Shown one piece after another: positions 27,370 to 35,974 of a stretch of 64,000 nt of DNA. Source of the stretch: Thalassospira sp. MCCC 1A01148 (GTDB lineage: Bacteria; Pseudomonadota; Alphaproteobacteria; Rhodospirillales; Thalassospiraceae). The notes under the pieces are model-generated. The model was not told where the DNA came from. It searched no databases and saw only the letters and a program-made list of their open reading frames with translations. The stretch spans positions 372,001 through 436,000 of the forward strand of contig NZ_LPVZ01000020.1 of the NCBI RefSeq assembly GCF_001613795.1, read 5' to 3'. Within the stretch, counting starts at the first letter, position 1; the number at the start of each line of letters is the position of its first letter. A program made the position numbers and the translations under genes.

Positions 27370-27715
27370 TTATTCCTCGATTCTGTGCGCGAAAGTTACC
27401 CCGATTGAAACAATATTACAGCGAGGCAGGTTGCTGGCAATAATATAATCCACGTCATAATGCAATCTTGTGCTTGGATACCGTAGCTGAAAATGCTGCA
27501 GAATCCGGTTTCCGGGCACCCTGTTGCCGGGTTGACGCCATTCAAACAACGTCCCCTGTTGCCTTCCGGATTTTACTGGTTTCAGACGTGAAATTTTATC
27601 CCGCATCAGGCGCTCTGCCTCGGTCTGCAAACTTTTCCTCTGGCGGTTGCGTCTTTCGCGGTCTCCTCATATGTTCGACATCAGTTTTTACTCATCTCGG
27701 ACATATACAGACACC
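27370..27715. other. Intergenic region between lrp-like gene and trxB
   Basis: 346 bp with AT-rich sequence near 27410-27470 that probably contains the divergent promoters. No RNA gene, repeat or further ORF was convincing. Confidence 0.5.
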
Positions 27716-28666
27716 ATGGCCCAGGAACATCAGACCAAAGTCCTTATCATTGGCTCCGGCCCTGCCGGTTACACCGCCGCGATCTATGCAGCACGTGCCA
27801 ACCTCGAACCCATGATGGTTATGGGCCTTCAGCCGGGCGGCCAGTTGACGATCACCACCGATGTCGAAAACTATCCGGGCTTTGCCGATGTCATCCAGGG
27901 CCCATGGCTGATGGATCAGATGAAGGCGCAGGCCGAACATGTCGGCACTAAAATGGTGCATGACCTGATCACCGAGGTCGATTTTTCCAAGCGTCCATTC
28001 GTCTGCAAGGGCGACTCCGGCGATACTTATATTGCCGAGACCGTCATTATCTCGACCGGTGCACAGGCCCGCTGGCTGGGCCTGCCCGGCGAAGAAAAAT
28101 TCAATGGCCGCGGCGTTTCAGCCTGCGCGACCTGTGATGGCTTCTTCTATCGCAACAAACCGGTCACGGTTGTTGGCGGCGGCAACACCGCCGTTGAAGA
28201 AGCACTTTACCTGGCGGGCATCTGCTCCAAGGTGACCCTGATCCACCGCCGCGACGAGCTTCGGGCAGAAAAGATGCTGCAGGAACGCCTGCTGAAGCAC
28301 GAAAAGATCGAAGTCGTCTGGGACAGCGTTGTCGACGACATTCTGGGCGGTGACGGCCCGATGGACGGGGTAGAGGCCGTACGTGTGCGCAATGTCAAAA
28401 CCGATGCCGTACTTGATATCCCGGCAGACGGTTTCTTTGTTGCCATCGGTCATGACCCGGCAACTGCCGTGTTCAAGGGCCAGGTCCAAATGGATGATGA
28501 AAACTATATCCTCGTCAAACCGGGCACCACAGTGACCAACGTCGAAGGCGTTTACGCCGCAGGCGACGTCACCGACAAAGTTTACCGTCAGGCCGTGACA
28601 GCAGCGGGCATGGGCTGCATGGCGGCCCTTGAAGCTGAAAAATTCATCGCCGAGCACGAAGCCTGA
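27716..28666 (+). CDS. trxB: Thioredoxin reductase
   Basis: 316 residues from ATG 27716 (MAQEHQTKVLIIGSG); an upstream ATG at 27671 would add a tail not seen in the family. FAD-binding GSGPAGYTAAIYAARA, redox-active CATC (ACATCDGFFYR), NADPH-binding GGGNTAVEEALYLA and the closing FAD motif VYAAGDVTD. It reduces thioredoxin with NADPH. Followed by a strong terminator, so probably monocistronic. Confidence 0.96.
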   Translation: MAQEHQTKVLIIGSGPAGYTAAIYAARANLEPMMVMGLQPGGQLTITTDVENYPGFADVIQGPWLMDQMKAQAEHVGTKMVHDLITEVDFSKRPFVCKGDSGDTYIAETVIISTGAQARWLGLPGEEKFNGRGVSACATCDGFFYRNKPVTVVGGGNTAVEEALYLAGICSKVTLIHRRDELRAEKMLQERLLKHEKIEVVWDSVVDDILGGDGPMDGVEAVRVRNVKTDAVLDIPADGFFVAIGHDPATAVFKGQVQMDDENYILVKPGTTVTNVEGVYAAGDVTDKVYRQAVTAAGMGCMAALEAEKFIAEHEA

Positions 28667-28696
28667 TCTTTTGGCACAAGGTGATGCAAACACCAA

Positions 28697-28726
28697 AAGG
28701 GGACGCTTCTGGCGTCCCCTTTTTTA
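28697..28726 (+). terminator. trxB intrinsic terminator
   Basis: AAGGGGACGC and GCGTCCCCTT with a five-base loop, then a T-run, 30 bp after trxB. Confidence 0.9.
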
Positions 28727-28978
28727 ATGGTTCCAACCTTCCGCGACCCCGCCGGTTCCCTGACATTGCGCCGCAAATCGTGACGCACCGTGATCAGACC
28801 ATGAAAATGTCTTCTTGCAGAAAATGCTACAGGCCTCATATTGATTGAATAATCATGTACTTGGTCAAAGCCTGTGAGGCACTTAACAGTGTTGAAACCA
28901 AATTGACCATAAAAGAAGAGAACCATTATCAGGGGTCTGGCGCATCGACCGTGCGCTGGTGAATCTAGGAGCAGGTCT
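28727..28978. other. Region upstream of the second LysR gene
   Basis: AT-rich, with no ORF or RNA structure that stands out; presumably the LysR-gene promoter. Confidence 0.4.
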
Positions 28979-29905
28979 ATGGACTGGGACAAGCTGCGTG
29001 TCTTTCACGCTGTTGCCGAAGCCGGGAGCTTCACCCACGCAGGGGAAAACCTTAATCTGAGCCAGTCTGCCGTCAGCCGGCAGATCAGCGCACTCGAAGA
29101 AAGCGTGAAGGTCCCGCTTTTCCATCGCCATGCGCGTGGCCTGATCCTGACCGAGCAGGGCGAGCTGCTTTATCGCACCGCCCATGATGTCTTTGCCAAG
29201 CTATCCATGGCCGAGGCCCGCATTCGCGAATCAAAGGAACGGCCCAGCGGCCCGCTCAAGGTCACGACAACTGTTGCCTTTGGGTCGACCTGGTTAACGC
29301 CGCGAATCAACGAATTCCTTGAACGCTATCCGGAAATCGAATTGTCGCTGGTGCTGAATGACGAGGAACTCGATCTTGCCATGCGTGAGGCCGATGTTGC
29401 CATCCGCATGCAGCCGCCACGTCAGGCCGATCTTGTTCAGCGCCAGTTGATGACCCTGCGCTATCATGTGTTTGCATCGCCGGAATATATCAAACAGTAC
29501 GGCATGCCCAAAACCCCGGAAGAGCTCAAGGATCACCGCCTTATTATTTATGGTGCGGATGCCCGCCCGCCGGTTTCCAACGTCAACTGGATGATGGCGA
29601 CAGCCCAGCAGTTCAAACCGGACATGCGCCCGATCCTGAAGCTGAACAATATCTATGGCATCTTCCGTGCAACCGAGTCCGGATTGGGGATTTCGGCCCT
29701 GCCCGACTATCTGCTGCCATCCAACAGCAATCTGGTGCGTATTCTGCCGGAACTCGAAGGGCCAAGCTTCGATGCCTATTTTGTTTACCCCGAAGAACTG
29801 CGTCATTCAAAACGCATCGCTGTATTCCGCGACTTCCTGATCGAGGAAATATCAAAGGTCAAGGCAAAGGCCGCCGCTGCTGCAAACGCTGCTGCCGAGA
29901 AATAG
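28979..29905 (+). CDS. LysR-family transcriptional regulator
   Basis: 308 residues. Winged helix-turn-helix at 1-60 (MDWDKLRVFHAVAEAGSFTHAGENLNLSQSAVSRQISALE) and a type-2 periplasmic-binding-like effector domain at about 90-290. The C-terminus ends in an Ala/Lys-rich tail (KVKAKAAAAANAAAEK). AGGAGCAGG precedes ATG 28979. Located after trxB but separated by a terminator and 250 bp. The regulon is not evident, since no divergent partner gene is present. Confidence 0.93.
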   Translation: MDWDKLRVFHAVAEAGSFTHAGENLNLSQSAVSRQISALEESVKVPLFHRHARGLILTEQGELLYRTAHDVFAKLSMAEARIRESKERPSGPLKVTTTVAFGSTWLTPRINEFLERYPEIELSLVLNDEELDLAMREADVAIRMQPPRQADLVQRQLMTLRYHVFASPEYIKQYGMPKTPEELKDHRLIIYGADARPPVSNVNWMMATAQQFKPDMRPILKLNNIYGIFRATESGLGISALPDYLLPSNSNLVRILPELEGPSFDAYFVYPEELRHSKRIAVFRDFLIEEISKVKAKAAAAANAAAEK

Positions 29906-29940
29906 ACAATCAGGACGACATCCATCCTGACGATAGAAAC

Positions 29941-29975
29941 GACAACAGCCCGGCATCGCCGGGCTGTTGTCGTTT
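29941..29975 (+). terminator. Terminator after the second LysR gene
   Basis: A 14-pair perfect stem (GACAACAGCCCGGC with its complement) and a three-base loop, followed by GTTT. Confidence 0.75.
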
Positions 29976-30211
29976 ATCGCGATCATAGATACATCGGCCA
30001 CCGGCACAGAAAAACATCCAAGATCAGGGTTAAATCTTTCACCCACCAGAAGGCGATTTTGGGTGCGCACCATATCCATCACAGCGCACACAAACGCCAA
30101 TAACGCCATAATGTCTTAAAATTGCTGACATTTTGTTGTCATGCATCAGATGCATGGTTGATTTGTGGTTATTCAATTTTAAATCCATTCAGAGCTCGTC
30201 TATATTCTCAT
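29976..30211. other. Gap before the first small RNA
   Basis: AT-rich non-coding stretch. It probably contains the promoter of the small RNA at 30212: TATATT at 30201-30206 with TTTAAA 17 bp upstream. Nothing else was recognised. Confidence 0.4.
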
Positions 30212-30386
30212 CATAAGTTGTGAGCATCCGCAAAAAGCGAGATCGCACCAACTTCCCTGATCTTTGGACGATCCGCCCGCTGGAGCGATATCCGGCACGA
30301 GAATCTCCCCCGGATTCCCTACGTCTCCCAGACGTAAGCCTCCCTGTTGATCTCGCCGGTAGCTCCCCCGCTACCGGCTTTTTTTT
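30212..30386 (+). ncRNA. Predicted small RNA A with UCCC-bearing loops (first of tandem pair)
   Basis: Closing helix GCGAGATC (30237-30244) with GATCTCGC (30349-30356). Inside are hairpins CCAA...TTGG (30248-30267, loop with CUUCCC), ATCCGG...CCGGAT (30290-30315, loop with UCUCCC) and ACGTCT-CCC-AGACGT (30321-30335), then a single-stranded AAGCCUCCCUG. The terminator hairpin (30355-30378) has a UCCCCC loop and eight T. Repeated anti-Shine-Dalgarno loops resemble the design of alphaproteobacterial regulatory RNAs such as CcsR or GsrN; homology is not claimed. The 5' end is an estimate from a -10-like TATATT. Confidence 0.75.
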
Positions 30387-30579
30387 GCGCGACCGCACAA
30401 TGATCTCAGCCCCTGAAAAGTGATCCAGAGGCAAACACGACAATCAATTCCAAATATTATTGTTATAATTCAATCGCTTAATCCTGTAATTTGCACATTC
30501 GAACATTTATGCAGAAAATGCATGGCTGAAAAAGCAATTTGGCAGTGGTCATTATCGTCAAAAACGCTATCTTTCCTCT

Positions 30580-30758
30580 CGAACCGCAGCGGCAAACACC
30601 GCACCGCGGTACAGAGTTTTCTCCCTGACCGATTATGTCGGTCTTAGCCGGACGCCCTGTCCGGCTTACCCAGGGCCCTGAGAAGGGTCCTACGTCTCCC
30701 AGACGTGAAGCCTCCCTGATAAACTTGCCGGGCACATTTGTTGCCCGGCTTTTTTTTT
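30580..30758 (+). ncRNA. Predicted small RNA B with UCCC-bearing loops (second of tandem pair)
   Basis: It shares with RNA A the block around ACGTCTCCCAGACGT (30692-30706) and AAGCCTCCCTG, and a similar terminator (GCCGGGCA...TGCCCGGC, 30727-30749, nine T). The 5' half differs: hairpins GACCGA...TCGGTC, AGCCGGAC...GTCCGGCT and ACCC...GGGT, with a UUCUCCCUG stretch. The conserved hairpin lies 371 bp from that of RNA A. TATCTT at 30568-30573 is a candidate -10, giving the estimated 5' end. Confidence 0.72.
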
Positions 30759-30875
30759 GCCCGGTTCACCGGCAACATCCAGCCATTCCTGTCGACCCGC
30801 ACGTAGCTGTGATCACCTGTCATCGCATCACGACTTGGCAAGTTGCGCCTATCGTTTCACTATGGTGCATTCAAT

Positions 30876-32309
30876 ATGTCCACAAAGGACATCCATCGAC
30901 ATGATCGGGACATCGGCACCATGAAAAGCACGCTTAGTGCCTTCCTGTTTGGCAAGAATGCCAACAGTCACCTGCCTGAACGTGTGCACAACGCGATTGA
31001 AAAGCAGCAATATGAAAGCGAAAAGCTGATCGGCTGGGTGCAGCTGCTGCTGGTGACGATCTTTGCCACCCTTTATATCATCTCGCCCAATAAGCCGATG
31101 TCCGATGGTATCCAGCCTGTGCCATGGGCGCTGGGACTGTATTATCTTTTTACCCTCAAGCGGTTGGCGCTTGCCTATCGCAACAAGCTGTCGACTTGGT
31201 TCCTGACTGCTTCAGTGATCGCCGATATCGGGTTGCTGATGGTGCTGATCTGGAGCTTCCATATCCAGTACATGCAACCGGCAAGCTTCTATCTCAAGGC
31301 GCCGACCGTTCTGTATGTCTTTATCTTCATTGCCCTGCGCAGCTTGCGATTTGATCCGCGCTATATCCTGATTGCCGGCGGCACAGCGGCGGCTGGCTGG
31401 GTTATTCTGACTGGCTATGTCATCTGGTCGGAGGGCGGCAAAAGCATGATCACACGTGATTATGTGACCTATCTGACCTCAAACTCGATTCTGATCGGGG
31501 CGGAAGTCGACAAGATCATTGCCATTGTCCTGGTCACGGCCGTTCTGGCGATTGCCGTGATGCGCGCCAAAAGATCGTTTATTCGTGCCGTCACCGATGA
31601 AATCGCCGCCCGTGACCTGTCGCGGTTTGTCTCGCCCGAAATTGCCAATCGAATTACCCACGCCGAACAACAGATCCGGCCGGGCGACGGTGATGCGGTC
31701 AACGCGACAGTGATGTTTACCGACATCGAAGGCTTTTCATCGATTTCCGAAAAACTTTCGCCAAAAGAACTGGCGACAATGCTCAACGAGTATTTCACCG
31801 AAACGAGCGCATTAATTTCGCGCTTTGGCGGTGTCATCACGCAGTTCGAAGGCGACGCCATGCTGATCACCTTCAACGCCGTCACGCCAGACACCGATCA
31901 CGCGCTCAACGCCGTGCGCACCGCCCTTGCCATTCAGGACCTCTCGGAACGCCGCATTTACAGCCATGGCAGTCCGCTTAAGACTCGCTGCGGGATTAAT
32001 TCCGGTGAAATCGTCATTGGCGCCATCGGGTCGGAAAGTCGCCTGACATTCACGGTCCATGGTGACAACGTCAATATTGCCTCCCGGCTCGAATCGCTCA
32101 ACAAGGAGTTCGGCACCTATATCCTTGCAACCGAGGACACCATGCGTGCCTGCGGCAATCACGACGACATCCCGAAATGGGAAGAACGCGGCGACGTCAC
32201 CGTGCGTGGCCGTGAGAAATCGACAAAAATCTTTTCCCTTCCACCTCTGAAATCTGCGCCAAGAGTACTTCAACAAAAATCCGACAGCCCGATCACGTCA
32301 CGCGATTGA
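30876..32309 (+). CDS. Membrane-bound class III adenylate/guanylate cyclase
   Basis: About 477 residues from ATG 30876; ATG 30921 is an equally plausible start. Hydrophobic N-terminal half with about six membrane segments (LIGWVQLLLVTIFATLYIIS, ASVIADIGLLMVLIWSF, IIAIVLVTAVLAIAVM among them), then a cyclase homology domain: first metal aspartate in VMFTDIEGFSSISE, second in TQFEGDAML, and the transition-state NxxxxxR in HGDNVNIASRLE. The usual adenine-selecting lysine before the second aspartate is glutamine (GGVITQFEGD), so substrate choice is uncertain. It is flanked on both sides by small-RNA pairs. Confidence 0.9.
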   Translation: MSTKDIHRHDRDIGTMKSTLSAFLFGKNANSHLPERVHNAIEKQQYESEKLIGWVQLLLVTIFATLYIISPNKPMSDGIQPVPWALGLYYLFTLKRLALAYRNKLSTWFLTASVIADIGLLMVLIWSFHIQYMQPASFYLKAPTVLYVFIFIALRSLRFDPRYILIAGGTAAAGWVILTGYVIWSEGGKSMITRDYVTYLTSNSILIGAEVDKIIAIVLVTAVLAIAVMRAKRSFIRAVTDEIAARDLSRFVSPEIANRITHAEQQIRPGDGDAVNATVMFTDIEGFSSISEKLSPKELATMLNEYFTETSALISRFGGVITQFEGDAMLITFNAVTPDTDHALNAVRTALAIQDLSERRIYSHGSPLKTRCGINSGEIVIGAIGSESRLTFTVHGDNVNIASRLESLNKEFGTYILATEDTMRACGNHDDIPKWEERGDVTVRGREKSTKIFSLPPLKSAPRVLQQKSDSPITSRD

Positions 32310-32341
32310 TCAAACCCGATTCTTCCCGGCTTGCAGACAAA

Positions 32342-32521
32342 TTAAAAGCCCGGGGAGCTGGAAGCTCGCCCGGGCTTTGGGGACAGATGGTCTTGGGGAG
32401 ACCGGTCGGATACGCTGCCTTACCCGCGGGGTGCACGACGCCTTGGGGGAGGACGGGCGCCGATCCGGGCCTCGATGCACGTGAGGGAGTGCACGGCATC
32501 GATGTTTTCGCATCCGACAGT
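32342..32521 (-). ncRNA. Predicted small RNA C, C-rich loops (downstream copy of minus-strand pair)
   Basis: Minus-strand RNA with closing helix GTCGGATGCG and CGTATCCGAC. An internal hairpin has CCCTCACGT before its 3' arm, another (CGGCGCC...GGCGTCG) has a loop with CCTCCCCC, and GGTCT-CCCCA-AGACC lies at 32389-32403. It ends in a strong GC hairpin (32345-32378) and TTTTAATTT. The sequence just upstream of the 5' end, ATTTCAAAGGCATATTCCT, is nearly shared with RNA D, implying a common promoter. No coding potential is apparent. Confidence 0.72.
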
Positions 32522-32637
32522 TAGGAATATGCCTTTGAAATGCGGCTCAAAAATCGGTGTTTGGTGACCTTTTGGGGGCAAATTGGGGCAATTGCGGCAA
32601 GGTTTCTGTTCAATGCATCAAACGCCCCGGACCCGGA

Positions 32638-32806
32638 CAAAAAAGTGGGGCGGGATAAAACCCGCCCCAATCTATTCGGGGTCATTATGGTCTTGGGGAG
32701 ACCAGGTCAGCCGGGGTATTTCAGGTGGGGGAACAACCTGAAATCAATCTGGCCAGCAACGTGAGGGGGGACAGAGACTGCTGACCACGTCCTCGACTGA
32801 CAGTTG
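32638..32806 (-). ncRNA. Predicted small RNA D, C-rich loops (upstream copy of minus-strand pair)
   Basis: Closing helix GTCAGTCG with CGGCTGAC (32706-32713), which differs in sequence from RNA C but keeps pairing. Internal hairpins are GGTCAGCA...TGCTGGCC with CCCCCCTCACGT in the loop, TTTCAGGT...ACCTGAAA with TGTTCCCCC in the loop, and GGTCT-CCCCA-AGACC at 32689-32703, exactly 300 bp from the RNA C copy. Terminator stem TGGGGCGGG/CCCGCCCCA (32646-32669) followed by six T on the minus strand. The conserved GGCATATTC before the 5' end is a probable promoter element. Confidence 0.75.
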
Positions 32807-32814
32807 TGAATATG

Positions 32815-33133
32815 CCCTGAAATCAAGGCGGGAAAACAGGTCACATTGGGCCATTTCGGGGCGAATTGTGTTCCAATAAAGGCAAGCCGGAACCAACCCC
32901 TTGATTTCATTGGCATGGATCATGATCTAATCAGGGGTGTCTCGGCCAGGAAGACATTTTTTTCTTTGTCGCGGTCGCGCGAACGCATCAAACATGACAG
33001 GCTGAAGCACACCATAGGATGCTGGCCCCGATAATGCTGCCAGAACAGGTCATGGTTGCGGATCATGATGGTTGGGGCCTTTTTGTGCTGACCGATGGCT
33101 GGGGGATCGGTCTTCCTCGTCAAGGAGATGCCA
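32815..33133. other. Gap between small RNA D and the EF-G paralogue
   Basis: About 320 bp, including the likely promoter of RNA D at its left edge. No ORF, repeat or RNA structure beyond that was convincing. Confidence 0.4.
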
Positions 33134-35197
33134 ATGCCTGCAAGCACACCTGAAAGCGCTTCATCGACCAAGCCACATGCCCCGCGGGTTGCCGCCCTGA
33201 TCGGCCCCAATTCCAGCGGCAAGACATCCCTGCTTGAAAGCCTGCTTCTTGCGACCGGCACCCTGCATCGCAAGGGGTCTGTGCGCGATCACAACACCGT
33301 TGGTGACGCCGGACGCGAAGCCCGCGCCCGCGGCATGAGCACCGAACTTACCTGCGCACACGCCACCTATCTTGGTGAAGAATGGCACTTCATTGATTGT
33401 CAGGGTTCTGTCGATTTCGCCCAGGATGCCCGTGAAGCTGCAATGATCTGTGATGTCGCCATCGTGGTCGTCGACCCGGATCCTGCCCGGGTGATGACAG
33501 TGGCCCCGATCCTTAAGTTTCTGGACCGAAACCGTATTCCGCACCTGATTTTCATCAACAAGACCGACCATGCCGGTGTGCGCCTGCGCAGCTGTCTTGA
33601 TGCGCTACAAGCCATTTCGGAGCGGCCGCTTGTCATGCGCGAAATCCCCATTCGTGATGCTGATGCCAATGATGAACATATTACCGGCTTTGTCGATATT
33701 GTCTCGGAACGCGCCTATGCCTATCTCGAAGGACAGCCATCGCAACTCACGGCCCTTCCATCAGACATCAAGGATCGCGAAAACGAGGCCCGCGAGGGAT
33801 TGCTCGAGGCATTGGCGGACTTTGATGACGCATTGCTTGAACAGGTTCTTGAAGACCAGACACCCGCCACGGCCACCATCTATGACAATCTTGAACGCGA
33901 TTTGGCACAGGACCTGATCGTACCGGTGTTTTTCGGGTCTGCCGAACATGACCGCGGGATCATCCGACTGCTAAAAGCACTGCGTCATGAAGCGCCTTGC
34001 TCAGATGTCTGCGCCCACCGTCTTGGGGTCGAACCCGACCAAAACCAGACGATCCTGCAAGTTTTCAAAACCGTTCACCTTTCCCATGCCGGACGGTTTT
34101 GTTTTGCCCGCATTCTCTCGGGCAGCTTGTCAAACGGTGATACGTTGGGTGGCCACAAGCTATCTGGAATCTGCGCCGTCTTGGGCGACAAACATGAAAA
34201 GATTGATCAGGCTTTGACTGGCGCGATTGTCGGTCTGCCAAGGGTGGAACGTTTGCGCACCGGCATGCTGATCGGCCCGGAAGGTGAAATGGAAAACCTC
34301 TGGCCCGATCCCCTGCCCCCGCTTTATGAAACAGGGCTTAAGGTTGCAAACCCCGGCGACGATGTGAAACTGAACGAAGCCCTGCGTCATCTTTGCGAAC
34401 AGGATCGCGCGCTTGGTTTTGGCCATCACCAGGCAACCGGACAACTTCTGTTATCGGGTCAGGGCGACATTCATCTGCAATGCGCGCTGGCACACCTTGC
34501 CGAGACCTACCATCTGGATATCTCAACAGCACCCGTCCAGACCGGCTATCAGGAAACCATACGTAAACCGGCCAGTGCACGTGGACGCTATAAAAAGCAG
34601 ACCGGCGGTCACGGCCAGTTTGGAGATGTAGCAATCGACATTCGCCCGCTTGGCCGTGGCGAGGGTTTCGAATTCAGCGAAAAAATCGTTGGCGGTGCCA
34701 TTCCCCGCCAATATATCCCGGCCGTTGAAAAGGGCGTTCGTGATGGTTTGCGATCGGGTCCGTTCGGCTTTCCTGTGGTGGATATCGCTGTTACGCTCAC
34801 CGACGGCTCTTTTCATGCCGTGGACAGCTCCGATCAAGCCTTCCAGATGGCTGGACGGATCGCGATCAGCGAGGCGCTTAAATCTGCCGGCCCGACATTG
34901 CTGGAACCGATTGATACCTGCACGGTATCGATCCCGTCTGATTTCACTTCAAAAGCACAGCGGCTGGTCAGCTCCAGACGCGGGCAGATCTTGGGCTTTA
35001 TCGCCAAGGAAGGCTGGCAGGGCTGGGATGAGATCGAGGTGCGCATACCCACCTCTGAAACCATCGATATGGTGACGGAACTGCGATCCCTGTCACAAGG
35101 AACCGGCTTCTTCACCCGACAGTTTTCCCACATGCAAGAACTTGGCGGCAAACAGGCCGACGCAGTTATCGCCCGGTCTCGGAAAACCGCAAAATAG
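33134..35197 (+). CDS. Elongation factor G paralogue (EF-G-like GTPase)
   Basis: About 687 residues from ATG 33134, with AAGGAG six bases upstream. EF-G domain order: GTPase (P-loop GPNSSGKTS, FINKTD), domain II, then domains III-V (QTGYQETIRKPASARGRYKKQTGGHGQFGDVAI; closing FTSKAQRLVSSRRGQILGF). The G3 motif reads DCQGSVDF in place of DTPGHVDF, so the catalytic histidine is serine. This matches a family of EF-G paralogues in alphaproteobacteria rather than the main fusA product. Its role is uncertain: ribosome recycling, stress, or a regulatory GTPase. Confidence 0.88.
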   Translation: MPASTPESASSTKPHAPRVAALIGPNSSGKTSLLESLLLATGTLHRKGSVRDHNTVGDAGREARARGMSTELTCAHATYLGEEWHFIDCQGSVDFAQDAREAAMICDVAIVVVDPDPARVMTVAPILKFLDRNRIPHLIFINKTDHAGVRLRSCLDALQAISERPLVMREIPIRDADANDEHITGFVDIVSERAYAYLEGQPSQLTALPSDIKDRENEAREGLLEALADFDDALLEQVLEDQTPATATIYDNLERDLAQDLIVPVFFGSAEHDRGIIRLLKALRHEAPCSDVCAHRLGVEPDQNQTILQVFKTVHLSHAGRFCFARILSGSLSNGDTLGGHKLSGICAVLGDKHEKIDQALTGAIVGLPRVERLRTGMLIGPEGEMENLWPDPLPPLYETGLKVANPGDDVKLNEALRHLCEQDRALGFGHHQATGQLLLSGQGDIHLQCALAHLAETYHLDISTAPVQTGYQETIRKPASARGRYKKQTGGHGQFGDVAIDIRPLGRGEGFEFSEKIVGGAIPRQYIPAVEKGVRDGLRSGPFGFPVVDIAVTLTDGSFHAVDSSDQAFQMAGRIAISEALKSAGPTLLEPIDTCTVSIPSDFTSKAQRLVSSRRGQILGFIAKEGWQGWDEIEVRIPTSETIDMVTELRSLSQGTGFFTRQFSHMQELGGKQADAVIARSRKTAK

Positions 35198-35237
35198 GCG
35201 TGCGTGCCGGTTAGCCAAATAACCACATTTTTTTGTA

Positions 35238-35270
35238 ATAGAATTGTCCTATCACAAAGAATTAAATGAT
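35238..35270. promoter_or_regulatory. OxyR-like site upstream of dps
   Basis: ATAG-N7-CTAT at 35238-35252 matches half of the four-part OxyR consensus exactly; the next two quartets are poor (AATT, TGAT). It lies about 105 bp before the dps start, and oxyR is present at 55234. Peroxide induction of dps by OxyR is known in enterobacteria; here it is inferred. Confidence 0.45.
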
Positions 35271-35356
35271 TGATTGGCATAAAGTTTTCCTGTGTCCGAT
35301 ACTGCGTTCAGAACCAAGGAGCAAGTGGGGCTCCCCACCCCGGAAAGGAGATAACC

Positions 35357-35827
35357 ATGCAGATTGATATTGGCATCAACGAGTCAAACCGCACTGCAAT
35401 CGCCGACGGCCTTGGCCGTGTTCTGGCAGACAGCTATGCGCTTTATCTGAAAACCCATAACTTCCACTGGAACGTGACGGGTCCGATGTTTCAGACCCTG
35501 CACACCATGTTCGAGGAACAATATACCGAACTGGCCACCGCGATTGATGAAATCGCCGAACGTATCCGTTCACTGGGTGCCTATGCCCCGGCCAGCTTCT
35601 CGGCGTATGGTGAACTCACCGCGATCAAGGAAGAAAAAGGTGTGCCCGCCGCCAAGGACATGATTGCGCAACTGGTCGAAGGCCATGAAACCGTGATCAA
35701 GACCGCGCGTTCGCTCTATCCGATTTGCGATAGCTCGGACGATGACGCCACCGCAGACCTTCTGACCGCCCGTATTCAGGTCCATGAAAAAACCGCCTGG
35801 ATGCTGCGCTCCCTGCTTGAAGGCTAA
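35357..35827 (+). CDS. dps: Dps ferritin-like DNA-protection protein
   Basis: 156 residues from ATG 35357 (AAGGAG six bases upstream). The intersubunit ferroxidase site is visible: [36 protein letters not shown]-type sequence at about 31-66, with the metal-binding His, Asp and Glu positions kept. Dps dodecamers oxidise Fe(II) with peroxide, store iron and coat DNA in stress. There is no long lysine-rich N-tail, so DNA binding may be weak. Monocistronic, with its own terminator. Confidence 0.95.
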   Translation: MQIDIGINESNRTAIADGLGRVLADSYALYLKTHNFHWNVTGPMFQTLHTMFEEQYTELATAIDEIAERIRSLGAYAPASFSAYGELTAIKEEKGVPAAKDMIAQLVEGHETVIKTARSLYPICDSSDDDATADLLTARIQVHEKTAWMLRSLLEG

Positions 35828-35855
35828 ACACCGACTTTTCGTGTCGCCGACGCAA

Positions 35856-35884
35856 AACGGCCCGGAACATTCCGGGCCGTTTTC
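35856..35884 (+). terminator. dps intrinsic terminator
   Basis: AACGGCCCGGA and TCCGGGCCGTT with a four-base loop and four T, 29 bp after dps. Confidence 0.85.
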
Positions 35885-35974
35885 ATATATGTGCGTCACA
35901 AGAACACCACACCCCTGTGACGCACGATGCCTGCGACCGGGAAAGGAGCAACCCGGTCACCGGGCTGAAACATC

